Of a stretch of DNA of 64,000 nucleotides, positions 17,564-27,208 are shown one piece after another. The stretch's first letter is position 1; every line of letters starts with the position of its first letter. A program made the translations under genes and the position numbers. The stretch comes from Bog-756 sp963753905 (GTDB taxonomy: Bacteria > Actinomycetota > Acidimicrobiia > Acidimicrobiales > RAAP-2). Below the pieces are notes generated by a model. The model did no database searches and had not been told where the DNA came from. It saw only the letters and a list, made by a program, of their open reading frames with translations. Location of the stretch: NCBI GenBank assembly GCA_963753905.1, contig CAVWDZ010000001.1, positions 2,046,001 through 2,110,000 on the forward strand. Reading direction: 5' to 3'.

Positions 17564-18735
17564 CAGAGGTCGCGTGCGAGCACGCTGCGGGCGATGAGCC
17601 CCAGCTGCACCTGGGAGGTCCCCTCCACGATGGTCAGCTGGCGGGCGTCCCGGTACCAGAGCTCCGTCGGGTGGTCCTCCATATAGCCTGCTGCCCCGAG
17701 GAGCTGGACAGCCAGGCCCGAGGCGCGCACGGCCAGCTCGGTGGCGTAGTACTTGGCCATCGAGAGGAACGGCACGTACTCCTTGGTGAACTTTCCCTGG
17801 TCGGCGAGCCACGCCGCCCGGTAGGTGAGGAGTCGGGCCGCCTCGATGTCCACTGCGACCTTGGCGATCTCCCACTGGATGCCCTGGAAGTCAGCGATGG
17901 TCTGGCCGAAGGCCTCGCGACCCTCGACGTACTCGGTCGCGTACATCAGCGCACCCTCGGCCAGGCCGATCCCCCTCGCCGCGACGATGGGCCGCATCGC
18001 GTTGAGGCCGAGCATGGCCAGTCGGAAGCCGCCAACCTCTCCGATCACGTTGGCAGCCGGCACGTGGACGTCGTCGAGCAGCAGCTCCCCGGTGTCGACG
18101 CCGTGCACTCCCATCTTGTGATCGGTCCGCCCCACCGACACCCCCTCCCAGCCGCGCTCGACGATGAATGCGGTGATCGAATCGTGCGCACGTGACGCCG
18201 GATCGCCGGTCTTTGCGAACACCGTGTACCAGTCGGCCTCCCGCACCCCGGACATCCAGCACTTGGTGCCGGAGAGCACCCAGTCCCCCTCGTGCCCGGC
18301 ACGGGTGTCGGGGCGGGCCCTCGTGCGCATCCCGGCCACGTCACTGCCGGCTTGCGCCTCGGAGAGGCCGAACCCGGCCCGCAGATCGCCGCTTGCGATG
18401 CCCGGCAGGTAGCGCTGTTTCTGGTCGTCGTTGCCGGCGATGAGGACCGGCCCGGCCGGCAATCGGGTGAGCAGCAGCATGAGCGCAGCCGTGTTCGAGT
18501 ACTTGGCCACCTCCTCGATCGCCACCGTCAGACCGAGGACACCCGCTCCGGACCCACCGAGCTCGACCGGGAGGCAGAGACCCAGCAGGTCAGCGTCCCG
18601 AAAGGCGGCGAAGAGATCGGCCGGGTATTCGCCGCTGGTGTCTATCTCCCGGGCCCGGGGCTTGACCGTGTTCTGGGCCAGGCGGCGCACGCTCGCCTGG
18701 AGCGCGACGAGCTCGGGGGGCAGGTCGAAGTCCAT
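17554..18735 (-). CDS. Acyl-CoA dehydrogenase
   Basis: A 393-residue flavoprotein that introduces the alpha-beta double bond into acyl-CoA and passes electrons to ETF. Conserved blocks are GFGLSEAQAGSDVAG, the FAD region WVLSGTKCWMSG, the C-terminal FGQTIADFQGIQWEIAKVAVD and the catalytic-base segment RDARQLTIVEGTSQVQ with the Glu of the short/medium-chain type. Length is standard. Chain length specificity cannot be read. The stop overlaps the trpD start by 10 bases, implying one transcript. It is divergent from the SDR gene at 18844, itself dienoyl-CoA-reductase-like, so both may serve beta-oxidation. Confidence 0.9.
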   Translation of the reverse strand: MDFDLPPELVALQASVRRLAQNTVKPRAREIDTSGEYPADLFAAFRDADLLGLCLPVELGGSGAGVLGLTVAIEEVAKYSNTAALMLLLTRLPAGPVLIAGNDDQKQRYLPGIASGDLRAGFGLSEAQAGSDVAGMRTRARPDTRAGHEGDWVLSGTKCWMSGVREADWYTVFAKTGDPASRAHDSITAFIVERGWEGVSVGRTDHKMGVHGVDTGELLLDDVHVPAANVIGEVGGFRLAMLGLNAMRPIVAARGIGLAEGALMYATEYVEGREAFGQTIADFQGIQWEIAKVAVDIEAARLLTYRAAWLADQGKFTKEYVPFLSMAKYYATELAVRASGLAVQLLGAAGYMEDHPTELWYRDARQLTIVEGTSQVQLGLIARSVLARDLWWD

Positions 18736-18843
18736 GGTCGCCGAGGCTATCCGACCCGATGACGAGTCCCGATGAGAGAACGGGTCTCGATGCTCCCACT
18801 CAGAGGAGGGCCCGATGCAGAGGGCCCGTTAGGATCGCGCGCC

Positions 18844-19749
18844 ATGACCCCGCCCGGGCTGCGCCAGCCCCCGCCCATCGGCGCGTCCGCGCTGCCCGCC
18901 GGGACCTATGCCGGCCAGGTGGTCGTGGTGACCGGCGGCGGCACGGGACTCGGAAAGGCGATCGCGACCGAATTCGGGCGGCTCGGCGCGCAGGTGGGGA
19001 TCCTGAGCCGGGACGAGTCCCACCGGGAGGCCGGGGTGACCGCGGTCGAGGCTGCCGGTGGCGCTGCGATCGGGGTCGAATGCGATATTCGGGATGCCGA
19101 GGCGATCGCCGGTGCCTTCGATGCGCTGGAACGCGGCCTCGGTCGCATCGACGCGCTGATCAACAACGCGGCAGGCAACTTCCCGGTGCCGGCCGAGGAC
19201 ATGAGCCCGAACGCGTGGCGGACGGTCGTGGACATCGTGCTCAACGGAACGTACCTGTGCTCTCGCGACCTGGCCCGACGCCTCATCCCCGCCGGCCGCG
19301 ACGGTTCGATCGTCAACGTGGGCGCCTCCTACGCCTGGACCGGCGGGCCCGGGTTCGCTCACTCGGCCGCGGCAAAAGCCGGGGTCAAGAACCTCGTCGA
19401 GACGCTCGCGGTCGAGTGGGCCCCCTATGGGATCCGTGTGAACGGTCTCGTGCCAGGCCTCATGCCACACGAGGACGAGGTGGCGGCCATCGCCGCAGTT
19501 CCGGGCAAGTACGAGGGCCAGGACGACCGGGTGCCGGCCGGACGAGTGGGGTATCCGCGGGAGTTGGCCTGGGCGGCCACCTACCTGTGCTCGCCGTATG
19601 CGGCCTACATCTCCGGCCACTCGCTGGTCGTCGACGGCGCCAACTGGCAGCGCCGCCACACGGTGCAGCCGCCGTTCACCCCGATCCGCGAGCAGCTCGG
19701 GCGAGAGCCGTTCGGCGAGGAGCGGGCTCCGCACGACCGGAATCGCTGA
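18844..19749 (+). CDS. SDR oxidoreductase, 2,4-dienoyl-CoA reductase-like
   Basis: A 301-residue short-chain dehydrogenase. The cofactor loop TGGGTGLGKA lies near residue 32, followed by NNAAGNF. The catalytic region lacks the usual Y-x3-K. Instead it has SYAWTGGPGFAHSAAAKAG, where the Tyr precedes the Lys by about 15 residues, as in 2,4-dienoyl-CoA reductases. The protein probably reduces unsaturated acyl-CoA with NADPH in beta-oxidation of unsaturated fatty acids. ATG 18844 follows a gap after the divergent acyl-CoA dehydrogenase; an upstream in-frame start at 18772 adds non-family sequence. Confidence 0.82.
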   Translation: MTPPGLRQPPPIGASALPAGTYAGQVVVVTGGGTGLGKAIATEFGRLGAQVGILSRDESHREAGVTAVEAAGGAAIGVECDIRDAEAIAGAFDALERGLGRIDALINNAAGNFPVPAEDMSPNAWRTVVDIVLNGTYLCSRDLARRLIPAGRDGSIVNVGASYAWTGGPGFAHSAAAKAGVKNLVETLAVEWAPYGIRVNGLVPGLMPHEDEVAAIAAVPGKYEGQDDRVPAGRVGYPRELAWAATYLCSPYAAYISGHSLVVDGANWQRRHTVQPPFTPIREQLGREPFGEERAPHDRNR

Positions 19750-19784
19750 GCCGGTACGTCGGTACGGACCCCGAGTTGCGACCG

Positions 19785-20357
19785 TCAGTAGGGACCGATG
19801 CGCTGGTCGGGGTTGGTGTCGACCAGTACGTAGCCGTCGGTGGCCACGTTGGAGGTCCACTCCCTGCCGTCCCACCAGCGGTAGTGGAAACGCCCGCTCG
19901 GGTCCGGGTGCCAGGCCGGCGGCGAGACCGGTTCCCCACGGGGCGAGGGCTGGGGCGGGGCGGGTGACGGCTGGGCGGGCTGGGAGGGGGCCGCGTCGGC
20001 CGCCCCTGGAACCGAGGAGTTTGCCGGCTGGGGATATGCGGGGAACTGCTCGGCCACCGTCGGGGGGCGATTCCGGATCGACAGGCTCTGCGGAGGACTC
20101 GACAGTCCCTGCGGAGCACCGGGGGGGACCTCCCGGACCCGGCGCAGCTCGCTGGCGTGAGCGACCAGGTAGAGCACCAGTCCGATTGCCGGGCTCACGA
20201 GCCAGATGGCCGCCCAGGCCAGGGCGGGGATGCCCCACGGCGTGCGGCCGAGCAGCCTGCGATCCCGTTCGGCGAGGCGCCAGCCGAGGATCGCCGCCAG
20301 GACGTAGACGACGCCCACTACGACCCACTGGTCACGGGTCAGTTGCACCACCCCCAT
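19785..20357 (-). CDS. Membrane protein with C-terminal DUF2510 module
   Basis: A 190-residue protein. Two membrane segments lie near the N-terminus (WVVVGVVYVLAAILGW and PALAWAAIWLVSPAIGLVLYL), resembling a phospholipase D-nuclease N-terminal (PLDc_N) anchor. A Pro/Ser/Gln-rich linker follows (about 80-145), and a DUF2510 module ends the protein (AWHPDPSGRFHYRWWDGREW). DUF2510 is a short actinobacterial module of unknown ligand. The module is on the side opposite or equal to the N-terminus depending on topology, which I cannot decide. It is convergent with the SDR gene. Confidence 0.75.
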   Translation of the reverse strand: MGVVQLTRDQWVVVGVVYVLAAILGWRLAERDRRLLGRTPWGIPALAWAAIWLVSPAIGLVLYLVAHASELRRVREVPPGAPQGLSSPPQSLSIRNRPPTVAEQFPAYPQPANSSVPGAADAAPSQPAQPSPAPPQPSPRGEPVSPPAWHPDPSGRFHYRWWDGREWTSNVATDGYVLVDTNPDQRIGPY

Positions 20358-20386
20358 AGCCTATTCCGGATTCCCGCGACGAAGGG

Positions 20387-21919
20387 TCAGCTCATGGCCG
20401 CGATCGGGTGTCTGGGTGGGTATTCGCCGAATGTACGGAAGTGATCCGCGATCCCGCTGGTGAAGCTCTCGACGTAGGCGAGCTTGCGGATCAGGTAGCT
20501 GTGGTTCTCCTTCGGGTCCAGGTAGAGGTTGTAGAGCCGCCCGTGCGAGTACTTCTGGGTGACGCCGGTGAAGCCTCCCAGGTTGAAACAGTCCCGGTCG
20601 TCGTCGGAGGTCGACGCCACCATGAACTTCCACTCCCCCACCCGCAACGCGGAGAAGACGTTGGTCAGCCAGTAGTAGAGGTACTTGCGATTCGACACGC
20701 CGTCGGCGTCGAGGAGGAACGAGGTCTGATCCACGCCGTCGATGTACCGGTCCTCGGGCACCGCGTCGCCGGCGCCCGCGAGCTGGAGCAGGGTCGGGAA
20801 CAGGTCCATCTGGGAGAAGATGCCGTCGGTGGCCCGGTCGGCGGCGACAATGCCCGGCCAGGCCACGATGCCTGGCACCCGCTGGCCCCCCTCCCACGTC
20901 GAGCCTTTGGCGCTCCGGAAAGGCGAGTAGGCGGAATCCGGCCAGGTCTCCATCTCGGGCCCGTTGTCCGAGGAGAGGAAGACGAGGGTGTCCTCGAGTT
21001 GCCCGGTGGCCTCGAGCTCGGCCATCAGCCGACCGACGATGTCGTCGAGCTCGATGATGGTGTCCTTGTAGGGATGCTTGGCCGGGGAGGTCCCGAGGAA
21101 GCGCTCCTGTGGGTAGTTGTCGAAGTGCGCGCCACGGGTGCAGTGGTAGAGGAACCAGGGAGTGCGTTCCACGGCGGAGGGAGCGCCCATGCGACGGATG
21201 AATTCGAGCGAATAGGTGGCCCACCGCTCGTCGAGGAGGGAGAGGACGGGCAGGGTGACCTCCTCCACGTTCTCGGTCGCTCCGCCGCGGACGGCGTGCA
21301 CGAAACACTTGTTGAAGGGCATGTTCTTCACCCATTCCGTGCGCGCCTCGCTGTAGACGATCTCGGGGAAGAAGTACGGGTCGCGCCATTCGGTGTACAT
21401 GTCCGAGACCGAGAGGAAGCCGTAGAAGTCGTCGAAACCGACGTTCTGGGGCTGGGACTCCAGGTTCTCCCCCATGTGCCACTTGCCGACGGCCTGGGTC
21501 ACGTAGCCGTGGTCCGAGAGGAGTTCGGGCAGAGTGACCTCGCCGTCGAGCCCTCCGGGCTGACCGTACATGGGAGGCCGGAGGAGCCCGTGACGCATCG
21601 GCAGCCTCCCCGTCATGAGCGAGGCGCGCGACGGCGTACACGAGGGCTCGGAATAGCAAGAGGTCAGGAGGGTGCCGCGGCGGGCCAGCCGGTCGATGTT
21701 GGGGGTAGCGGCACCGACGGCCACACCCCCGCCGTAGCAGCCGAAGTCTCCCCACCCCACATCGTCGAAGAGGATGACCAGGACGTTCGGACGCCGGCCG
21801 GACGCGTGGTACCTGCCGAGCACGTCGGCTGCGCGTCCCTCCTGGCCGTCGAGCTCGAAACGGGGCTCGAGACTCGACCGCCTGCGGACGGCGGTGGCGA
21901 CGACCGGGTCGTGGACCAT
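20387..21919 (-). CDS. Sulfatase (arylsulfatase family, formylglycine type)
   Basis: A 510-residue sulfatase that hydrolyses sulfate esters. Metal ligands appear in LVILFDDVGWGDFG (D52, D53). The Cys to be converted to formylglycine is C94 in CTPSR, within SCTPSRASLMTGRLP, followed by the usual VGKWHMG. The late SSDNGPEMET provides Asp/Asn metal ligands. No signal peptide is visible, so the enzyme appears cytoplasmic unless exported otherwise. Conversion of C94 requires a formylglycine-generating enzyme not in this window. ATG 21919 is preceded by AGAGGGGATCA, a good ribosome-binding site. The aldo/keto reductase gene is divergent. Confidence 0.9.
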   Translation of the reverse strand: MVHDPVVATAVRRRSSLEPRFELDGQEGRAADVLGRYHASGRRPNVLVILFDDVGWGDFGCYGGGVAVGAATPNIDRLARRGTLLTSCYSEPSCTPSRASLMTGRLPMRHGLLRPPMYGQPGGLDGEVTLPELLSDHGYVTQAVGKWHMGENLESQPQNVGFDDFYGFLSVSDMYTEWRDPYFFPEIVYSEARTEWVKNMPFNKCFVHAVRGGATENVEEVTLPVLSLLDERWATYSLEFIRRMGAPSAVERTPWFLYHCTRGAHFDNYPQERFLGTSPAKHPYKDTIIELDDIVGRLMAELEATGQLEDTLVFLSSDNGPEMETWPDSAYSPFRSAKGSTWEGGQRVPGIVAWPGIVAADRATDGIFSQMDLFPTLLQLAGAGDAVPEDRYIDGVDQTSFLLDADGVSNRKYLYYWLTNVFSALRVGEWKFMVASTSDDDRDCFNLGGFTGVTQKYSHGRLYNLYLDPKENHSYLIRKLAYVESFTSGIADHFRTFGEYPPRHPIAAMS

Positions 21920-22027
21920 TGATCCCCTCTCTGTCGTTCGGAGACTTCGTCGGGCTCTCGTCTGAAGGCTCCGTCGGGAGGCTCATGGTATGTCCGGGAC
22001 CGGCGTGACGGCGGGTACCTTGAACAG

Positions 22028-22969
22028 ATGACCGATCCAGCCAATCCCGCAACGACGACCGGGGCCGCCGCCTCCGGCCCCACCGGCCGTACCCCCAAGC
22101 CGGTGCGCTCGAGTGGGACGGTCGCCTTCGGCGCGGGCAAGCCGGGTGCCGTGACCGTCCACCGCCTGGGGTTCGGTGCCATGCAGATCACCGGGCAAGG
22201 TGTCTGGGGGGAACCCGCCGACCGCGGGGAGTGCATACGGGTGCTGCAGCAGGCAACCGCTATGGGGGTCGACCTCATCGACACCGCCGACTCGTATGGA
22301 CCGGAGGTGAGCGAGCGGCTCATCTTCGAAGCGCTCCACCCCTATCCCGAGGGACTGGTCATCGCAACCAAGGCCGGCCTCACCCGTCAGGGACCGGGGC
22401 GGTGGATGCCGGTCGGGAGACCCGAATACCTGCGCCAGCAGTGCGAACTCAGCCTCCGGCGACTCGGTCTCGAGCGCATCGACCTCTTCCAGCTACACCG
22501 GATCGACGCCAAGGTGCCGGCCGAGGAGCAATTCGGCCTGTTGGCCGATCTGATGGCCGAGGGAAAGGTGGCCCATGTCGGGCTCTCACAGGTCACCGTC
22601 GCGGAGATCGAGGCGGCTCGAGCCGTTGTCCCGATCGCCTCGGTGCAGAACCTCTACAACCTGTCCGACCGCTCCTCCGAGGAGGTGCTCATCCACTGCG
22701 AGGCGGAGGCCCTGGCCTTCATCCCCTGGTACCCGATCGCGTCGGGGGGACTGGCCGGCCCCGGCGGTACCGTCGCAGCGATCGCAGAGGAGACCGGGGC
22801 CACCCCGGCCCAGGTCTCGCTGGCCTGGCTCCTCGCCCGATCACCGGTCATGGTGCCGATCCCGGGCACCAAGTCCGTGGCTCACGTCGAGGAGAATTGC
22901 GAAGCCGCCACCCTCATCCTCGACGAATCACAGATGGCCCGGCTCGAGGCCGCCGGCGCCGGGCAGTAA
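22028..22969 (+). CDS. Aldo/keto reductase
   Basis: A 313-residue NADPH-dependent reductase with a TIM barrel. The catalytic residues appear in order: Asp in LIDTADSYG (with the Tyr of the tetrad in SYG), Lys in IATKAGL and His in FQLHRID. The C-terminal cofactor segment is VPIPGTKSVAHVEENCEAA. The first 40 residues are a Pro/Thr/Gly-rich extension not needed for the fold, and a start a little downstream is possible. Substrate is unknown; members act on varied aldehydes, ketones and pyridoxal. It runs toward the P450 gene, with 19 bases between stops. Confidence 0.88.
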   Translation: MTDPANPATTTGAAASGPTGRTPKPVRSSGTVAFGAGKPGAVTVHRLGFGAMQITGQGVWGEPADRGECIRVLQQATAMGVDLIDTADSYGPEVSERLIFEALHPYPEGLVIATKAGLTRQGPGRWMPVGRPEYLRQQCELSLRRLGLERIDLFQLHRIDAKVPAEEQFGLLADLMAEGKVAHVGLSQVTVAEIEAARAVVPIASVQNLYNLSDRSSEEVLIHCEAEALAFIPWYPIASGGLAGPGGTVAAIAEETGATPAQVSLAWLLARSPVMVPIPGTKSVAHVEENCEAATLILDESQMARLEAAGAGQ

Positions 22970-22988
22970 CCGGATCGCAGGCCAGGAC

Positions 22989-24212
22989 CTACCGCCGCCC
23001 GAACACGACGGGTGCCGAGCGCACGCCGGCGATGACCGGCGAGGCGGTGCGCTCCACCGGCCCGGCCGACTCGACCGAGTCGAACCGCGCCAGCAGCTCC
23101 TCGAGAAGGATCCGGCCCTCCACCCGGGCCAGCACGGCTCCGATGCAGAAGTGGGGCCCGAACCCGAACGCCACGTGCGGGTTGGGGTCACGCCCGGCAT
23201 CGAACCGGTCGGCAGTGGGGCCGAAGACCGACTCGTCGCGGTTGGCCGATGCGTAGAGCATGAGCACCGGATCTCCCGCCCCGAGCTTGCGGCCGCCGAG
23301 CTCGACCTCCCGGGTCGTGGTGCGCATGAAGGCCACCACCGGGGTGGTCCAGCGCAGCATCTCTTCGACGGCCAGCGGCAGGGCGCGGCTCGTGCCGGCC
23401 GCGGCACGTTCGCACAGATCCCCCCACTGCCCCGGGCTCGACGCGAAGGCGACGAGGCCACCGGACATCATGTTGCGGGTGGTCTCGTTCCCCGCCACGA
23501 GCAGCTGGACCAGGAACATGGCCAGCTCGGCATCGGACAGGCGGTCGCCCTCGATCTCGGCTGCGGCGAGCTCCGAGATGATGTCGTCGTGCGGGTCGTC
23601 ACGGCGGTCGGCCGCCGCACCGAGGAGGTACGCGACCATCTCCGCGCTCAGCGCGCCGCGCTCCTCCTCTGACCAGTCGGTGGCACCGGGAATGCACGCT
23701 TCGGACCATCGGAAGAAGCGAGGCCACTCCTCCTCGGGCACCCCCAGCAGATCGCTGATGACCTGGAGCGGCAGGGGGACGGCCAGATCGGCGACGACGT
23801 CCACCGGCACGCCGGTTTCGATCCGCTCGATCAGGGTCCGGGCCCGCCGGCGGATACCGGGCTCCAGGGCCCGCATGAAGGTGGGACGGAAACCCGGCTG
23901 GACCAGCGTTCGGTAGCGGGTGTGGTCCGGCGGATCGGTATGCATCATGGTCGGCGGGGTCGGATACTCGGCGCCGATCTCGAATGCCATGATCCCCTTT
24001 GACGAGCAGAAGGTGGCGGGGTCACGTGAGATCTCGGTCACCTCGGCGTGCCGGCTGGCCACCCACATTCCGAGCGACTCGTTGCGGGCGACCGGTGCCT
24101 CGACCCGGAGGCGCGCGTAGGCGGGGAAGGGATCCCCCGCATAAAAGGTCGGATCCAGCAACGGCGCAGTGAGTGCGGCCTCGTCCACCTCGTCCAGGTT
24201 TGGGCCGGCCAT
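22989..24212 (-). CDS. Cytochrome P450
   Basis: A soluble bacterial class I P450 of 407 residues. The heme-thiolate loop is FGFGPHFCIGAVLA with C356 as ligand. The K-helix E-x-x-R is EEMLR, and the I-helix has LLVAGNETTRN with the acid-Thr pair for oxygen activation. It needs a ferredoxin and reductase, neither of which is encoded nearby. ATG 24212 is preceded by GGAAGGAGGATCA, an excellent Shine-Dalgarno, so the further upstream ATG at 24269 is rejected. Overall pattern resembles CYP proteins acting on small hydrophobic compounds such as terpenoids or sterols; the substrate cannot be predicted. Confidence 0.92.
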   Translation of the reverse strand: MAGPNLDEVDEAALTAPLLDPTFYAGDPFPAYARLRVEAPVARNESLGMWVASRHAEVTEISRDPATFCSSKGIMAFEIGAEYPTPPTMMHTDPPDHTRYRTLVQPGFRPTFMRALEPGIRRRARTLIERIETGVPVDVVADLAVPLPLQVISDLLGVPEEEWPRFFRWSEACIPGATDWSEEERGALSAEMVAYLLGAAADRRDDPHDDIISELAAAEIEGDRLSDAELAMFLVQLLVAGNETTRNMMSGGLVAFASSPGQWGDLCERAAAGTSRALPLAVEEMLRWTTPVVAFMRTTTREVELGGRKLGAGDPVLMLYASANRDESVFGPTADRFDAGRDPNPHVAFGFGPHFCIGAVLARVEGRILLEELLARFDSVESAGPVERTASPVIAGVRSAPVVFGRR

Positions 24213-24293
24213 TGATCCTCCTTCCTGCTCCAGGGGCTCAGTCTGGCGGAGCGCGGAGGCGAGTGCCACTCATGAGGCCGTGGGAGGTCGGCC

Positions 24294-25568
24294 TCAGACC
24301 CCGGGAGCGAAGGAGTAGCGGGATCCGGGCCAGTACGTAGCGGTGTCGAACCGGATGGGCCGCGAGTTGCCGGGTACCGATACGAGCATCGCGCTCGTGA
24401 TCGGTGGCGAGGCGACCCCGTACGAGAGGGTCGCGGTGCCATTTCGGGCAGTTGCCTTCTCGTTGCCGAGCTGGACGGTACTTCCGTCGGGCAGATTGGT
24501 GATCAGGATGTCGGGCTGGCAGACACTCGAATAGCCGTTGAACGACGCCGTGTACGCAGTCCGCCGGGCCTGCACCTCGAGGTAGGCCTGGAACGGCGGG
24601 GCGATGCTCAAGTCCAGGTCGTCAGCGCTGTAGAAGAGCGACCCGTCGATCCAGACGCTGAGCTGGTTGTCGCCGTTGGTCTTGACCGCCACCTGCAGCG
24701 GGCCGGGCCTCCAGAGCACCTTCTTCAGGATGTGCTCCGTGGCGCTGCTGAGACGACCCAGCGAATATCCGACGATCAGCGTCCTCAAGCCCGTCGGGGC
24801 GACGTTCTCGGCCACCACCACGTAGTCGATATCGCCGGTCTTCACAGTGCTGCCCGTCTGTACGGCCATCACCAACTCACCGATGGAGCCCCGTACCGTC
24901 GCCGTGACCGGCGGTGGCGACGCCGCGCTGAACTGGAACACGCACGACTCCGGTATGGTGCCGGTCGTGGTGAGGAACCAACCCCGGAAGTCGGGTGTGG
25001 CACGACGGATGCCGACGTGGAGCTGTCCCTGGCTGACCGCCGTCCATCCGTTGGCGGCACCAGCACTGCCGTTGGATTCCCAGCCGGCGTACGGGACCAG
25101 CGCCTGAGAGGTGCTTCCCTGAATGGGTTCGCTCCCGCTGCTCGGCTCTGCGAAGGTGACGCCCTGGTAGTCGGAGAGCCGCCCGGCACCACCTGTGTAC
25201 GCGCTGCTGTCGAGTGCCGGAGCCTTCGACAGCAGCGTCGCGCCGCCGGTTCCCTTCACCGACTGCACCTGGTCGATGGCACCCTGGGCCGACAGTGTCG
25301 TGTGGACGACGAGGATGACCGCGAGGATGACCGCCACGAACGGGAAGCTGGCAACTGCTCGCCGACCCCACGATTGGCGCCCGTGCCAGTCCCACTCCGC
25401 GGAGCGACGGACCTCGCGCCCGTTCTCGTCGTCAGCGGGATCCCACGAATCGTTGCGCTCCGGCGGCGGCGTCTCCTCGGGTGGACCGCCAGTCAGGGCG
25501 GTCCCCGCCGTGGAGACCGGCGCAGTCCCCGTTACCCGGAAATTCTCGTGCGACTCAGAACGAGGCAT
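24294..25568 (-). CDS. Membrane-anchored extracellular lectin-like protein, last gene of Pel-like operon
   Basis: A 424-residue protein of unrecognised family. Residues 1-75 are polar and cytoplasmic, followed by one membrane segment (FVAVILAVILVVHTTL). The rest should be outside. The central part has alternating beta strands ending in LQVAVKTNGDNQLSVWIDG and FYSADDLDLSIAPPFQAYLEV. This looks like a concanavalin/LamG-type beta sandwich that could bind glycan. A second small beta domain follows (PDILITNLPDGSTVQLGNE). The ATG overlaps the end of the PelG-like gene by 14 bases, so it belongs to that operon. A role in anchoring or guiding the polymer is inference. Confidence 0.6.
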   Translation of the reverse strand: MPRSESHENFRVTGTAPVSTAGTALTGGPPEETPPPERNDSWDPADDENGREVRRSAEWDWHGRQSWGRRAVASFPFVAVILAVILVVHTTLSAQGAIDQVQSVKGTGGATLLSKAPALDSSAYTGGAGRLSDYQGVTFAEPSSGSEPIQGSTSQALVPYAGWESNGSAGAANGWTAVSQGQLHVGIRRATPDFRGWFLTTTGTIPESCVFQFSAASPPPVTATVRGSIGELVMAVQTGSTVKTGDIDYVVVAENVAPTGLRTLIVGYSLGRLSSATEHILKKVLWRPGPLQVAVKTNGDNQLSVWIDGSLFYSADDLDLSIAPPFQAYLEVQARRTAYTASFNGYSSVCQPDILITNLPDGSTVQLGNEKATARNGTATLSYGVASPPITSAMLVSVPGNSRPIRFDTATYWPGSRYSFAPGV

Positions 25569-27208
25569 AGAACGACTCCTCGCCTGCGGCCAATGCCCGG
25601 TACGACGCGAGTCCGGCGACGAGGGAGTAGAGCAGGGCACCGGCAGGGAAGCCCCAGGCTGCGAGTGTCAAGTTCCCACCACTGACCAGCAGCGCAGTTG
25701 CGACGGCACTGACCACCGCGCCGGACCACACGGCAATCACCGGCCAGCGCGGCCGTCCGAGGAAGAAGAGGTACTGACTGCCAAGCATCCCGACCGGTAC
25801 CAGCGCGAATCCGAGCGAGGTCACCTGCAACACGGTCATTCCGCCAGGGGAACGGACCGAGGAGGTCAGCGTTGCCGGCAGGAGGTGCAGGAGAATGCTC
25901 GGCAGGACCCACGCCACCAAACGCGGAAAAGCCCGCCACCGTCAGGATGCTCACGGTCCATTCACGCCGGAGCGCTGTCCGGGCCTGCGGCCAGTGATCG
26001 AGCCTCTGGTTCTCGAGCAGGGGCACCAGTCGGCGCCCGAAGCGCTCGATGGAGGCATAGACGAGGCCGAGCACCAGCACGAGCTCGAGGAGCGCGAGGT
26101 CCACCGACCCTTCGTAGGTCGAGGGGTAGACGTACTGGTCGATCCCCAGGCTGCGTCCATATGCGAACCCAACGATCAGGGGTCCGATCAGGATCATCAC
26201 GAAGTACGCGAACCCGTACAAGGCATATTGGGCCGAGTGCCAGAGGACGACCCGGAGCTCTGGGGGCTTCACGACGATCAAGGAGTCCCGTCCTCCCGGG
26301 TCGGTTTCGCCACGCACGGCCAGATAGCTGGCCGCGATGACGACCATCGCTCCGGACCCCACCGCCAGCCCGAGGAGCTGGGCGTGTCTGAGTCCAGGGG
26401 AGCTCCCGCTGAACAGCCGTGCAGTGGCCAGGGTGACCACCAGGGCAAGTCCGGTCGCGAGGGCGAGCGTGTAGAAGCGCCGCAGCATGTAGAGCGGCGC
26501 CGCGCTGAGCAGGAATACAAAGATGGCAACCGCGAATTCGGCAAAGACCTCTCCGAGACGCAGCCCGTAGTGTGGCACGATGTAGACGCTGTATACGACC
26601 GCTATCACCAGCAGGGCAGCCGTAGCGCCGTAGGTGAGGAACCTCGTAGCCGTCCAGCGGACCAGTGGGAAGTTCTTCTGCAGGAAGTAGAACGTTCCCT
26701 TGCGGCCGAGCATCTGGGAACACCCACCCGCCAAGATGGCCGCCACGAAGAAGGCGAGCGAGACCATGGCCGCGACCTGGGGACTGGCATCGAGTGAGGA
26801 CCACAGGGCAACCCGACCGAAGAACAGCACCAGCACCGCCATGATCCACGGAACCCCGTACCATGACCCCGAGAGGTAGTCGTCGGCGAATCGCCTCCAA
26901 CTCCCACGATGATCGACAACGGGCCGGGGCAATGGGACGTAGTAGAGGTAGGTCAGGTCGTACACCGCCCCGGCTAGGTCGAAGACCGATTGGAACCCGA
27001 GCTCCTGCGCTGCGCTGGTGGTATAGCCCATCGACTCGAGCGCCACCGCCACATCACGCAGGTTGCGAGGCTCGGGATTCCGGTCCAGCACTCTTCGGGC
27101 CTCGACGTGCAGGTCGTCGTAGACGGACGAATCCAGCTTCAACTCGTCGAGATCTCGGGCGACGCGTCGAGCCGCGCCCGCCGGAGGGGCATCAAGTCCG
27201 GGCGACAC
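25555..27208 (-). pseudogene. PelG-like polysaccharide transport membrane protein, interrupted by a 1-bp frameshift
   Basis: The full-length reading requires joining two frames. From GTG 27208 the protein has a soluble N-terminus of about 85 residues, then about ten membrane segments up to TVSILTVAGFSAF. At the AAA run 25920-25922 the frame must shift. It continues as VAWVLPSILLHLLPATLTSS with two or three more membrane segments and ends at 25555 in EESFYASF. Restoring one base gives about 550 residues and 12 or more membrane spans, suited to a MATE/MVF-type flippase such as PelG, the inner-membrane partner of PelF. The PelG call rests mainly on context. Both halves keep good codon use, so error or recent mutation is likely. 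GTG 27208 overlaps the pelF stop. Confidence 0.55.
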
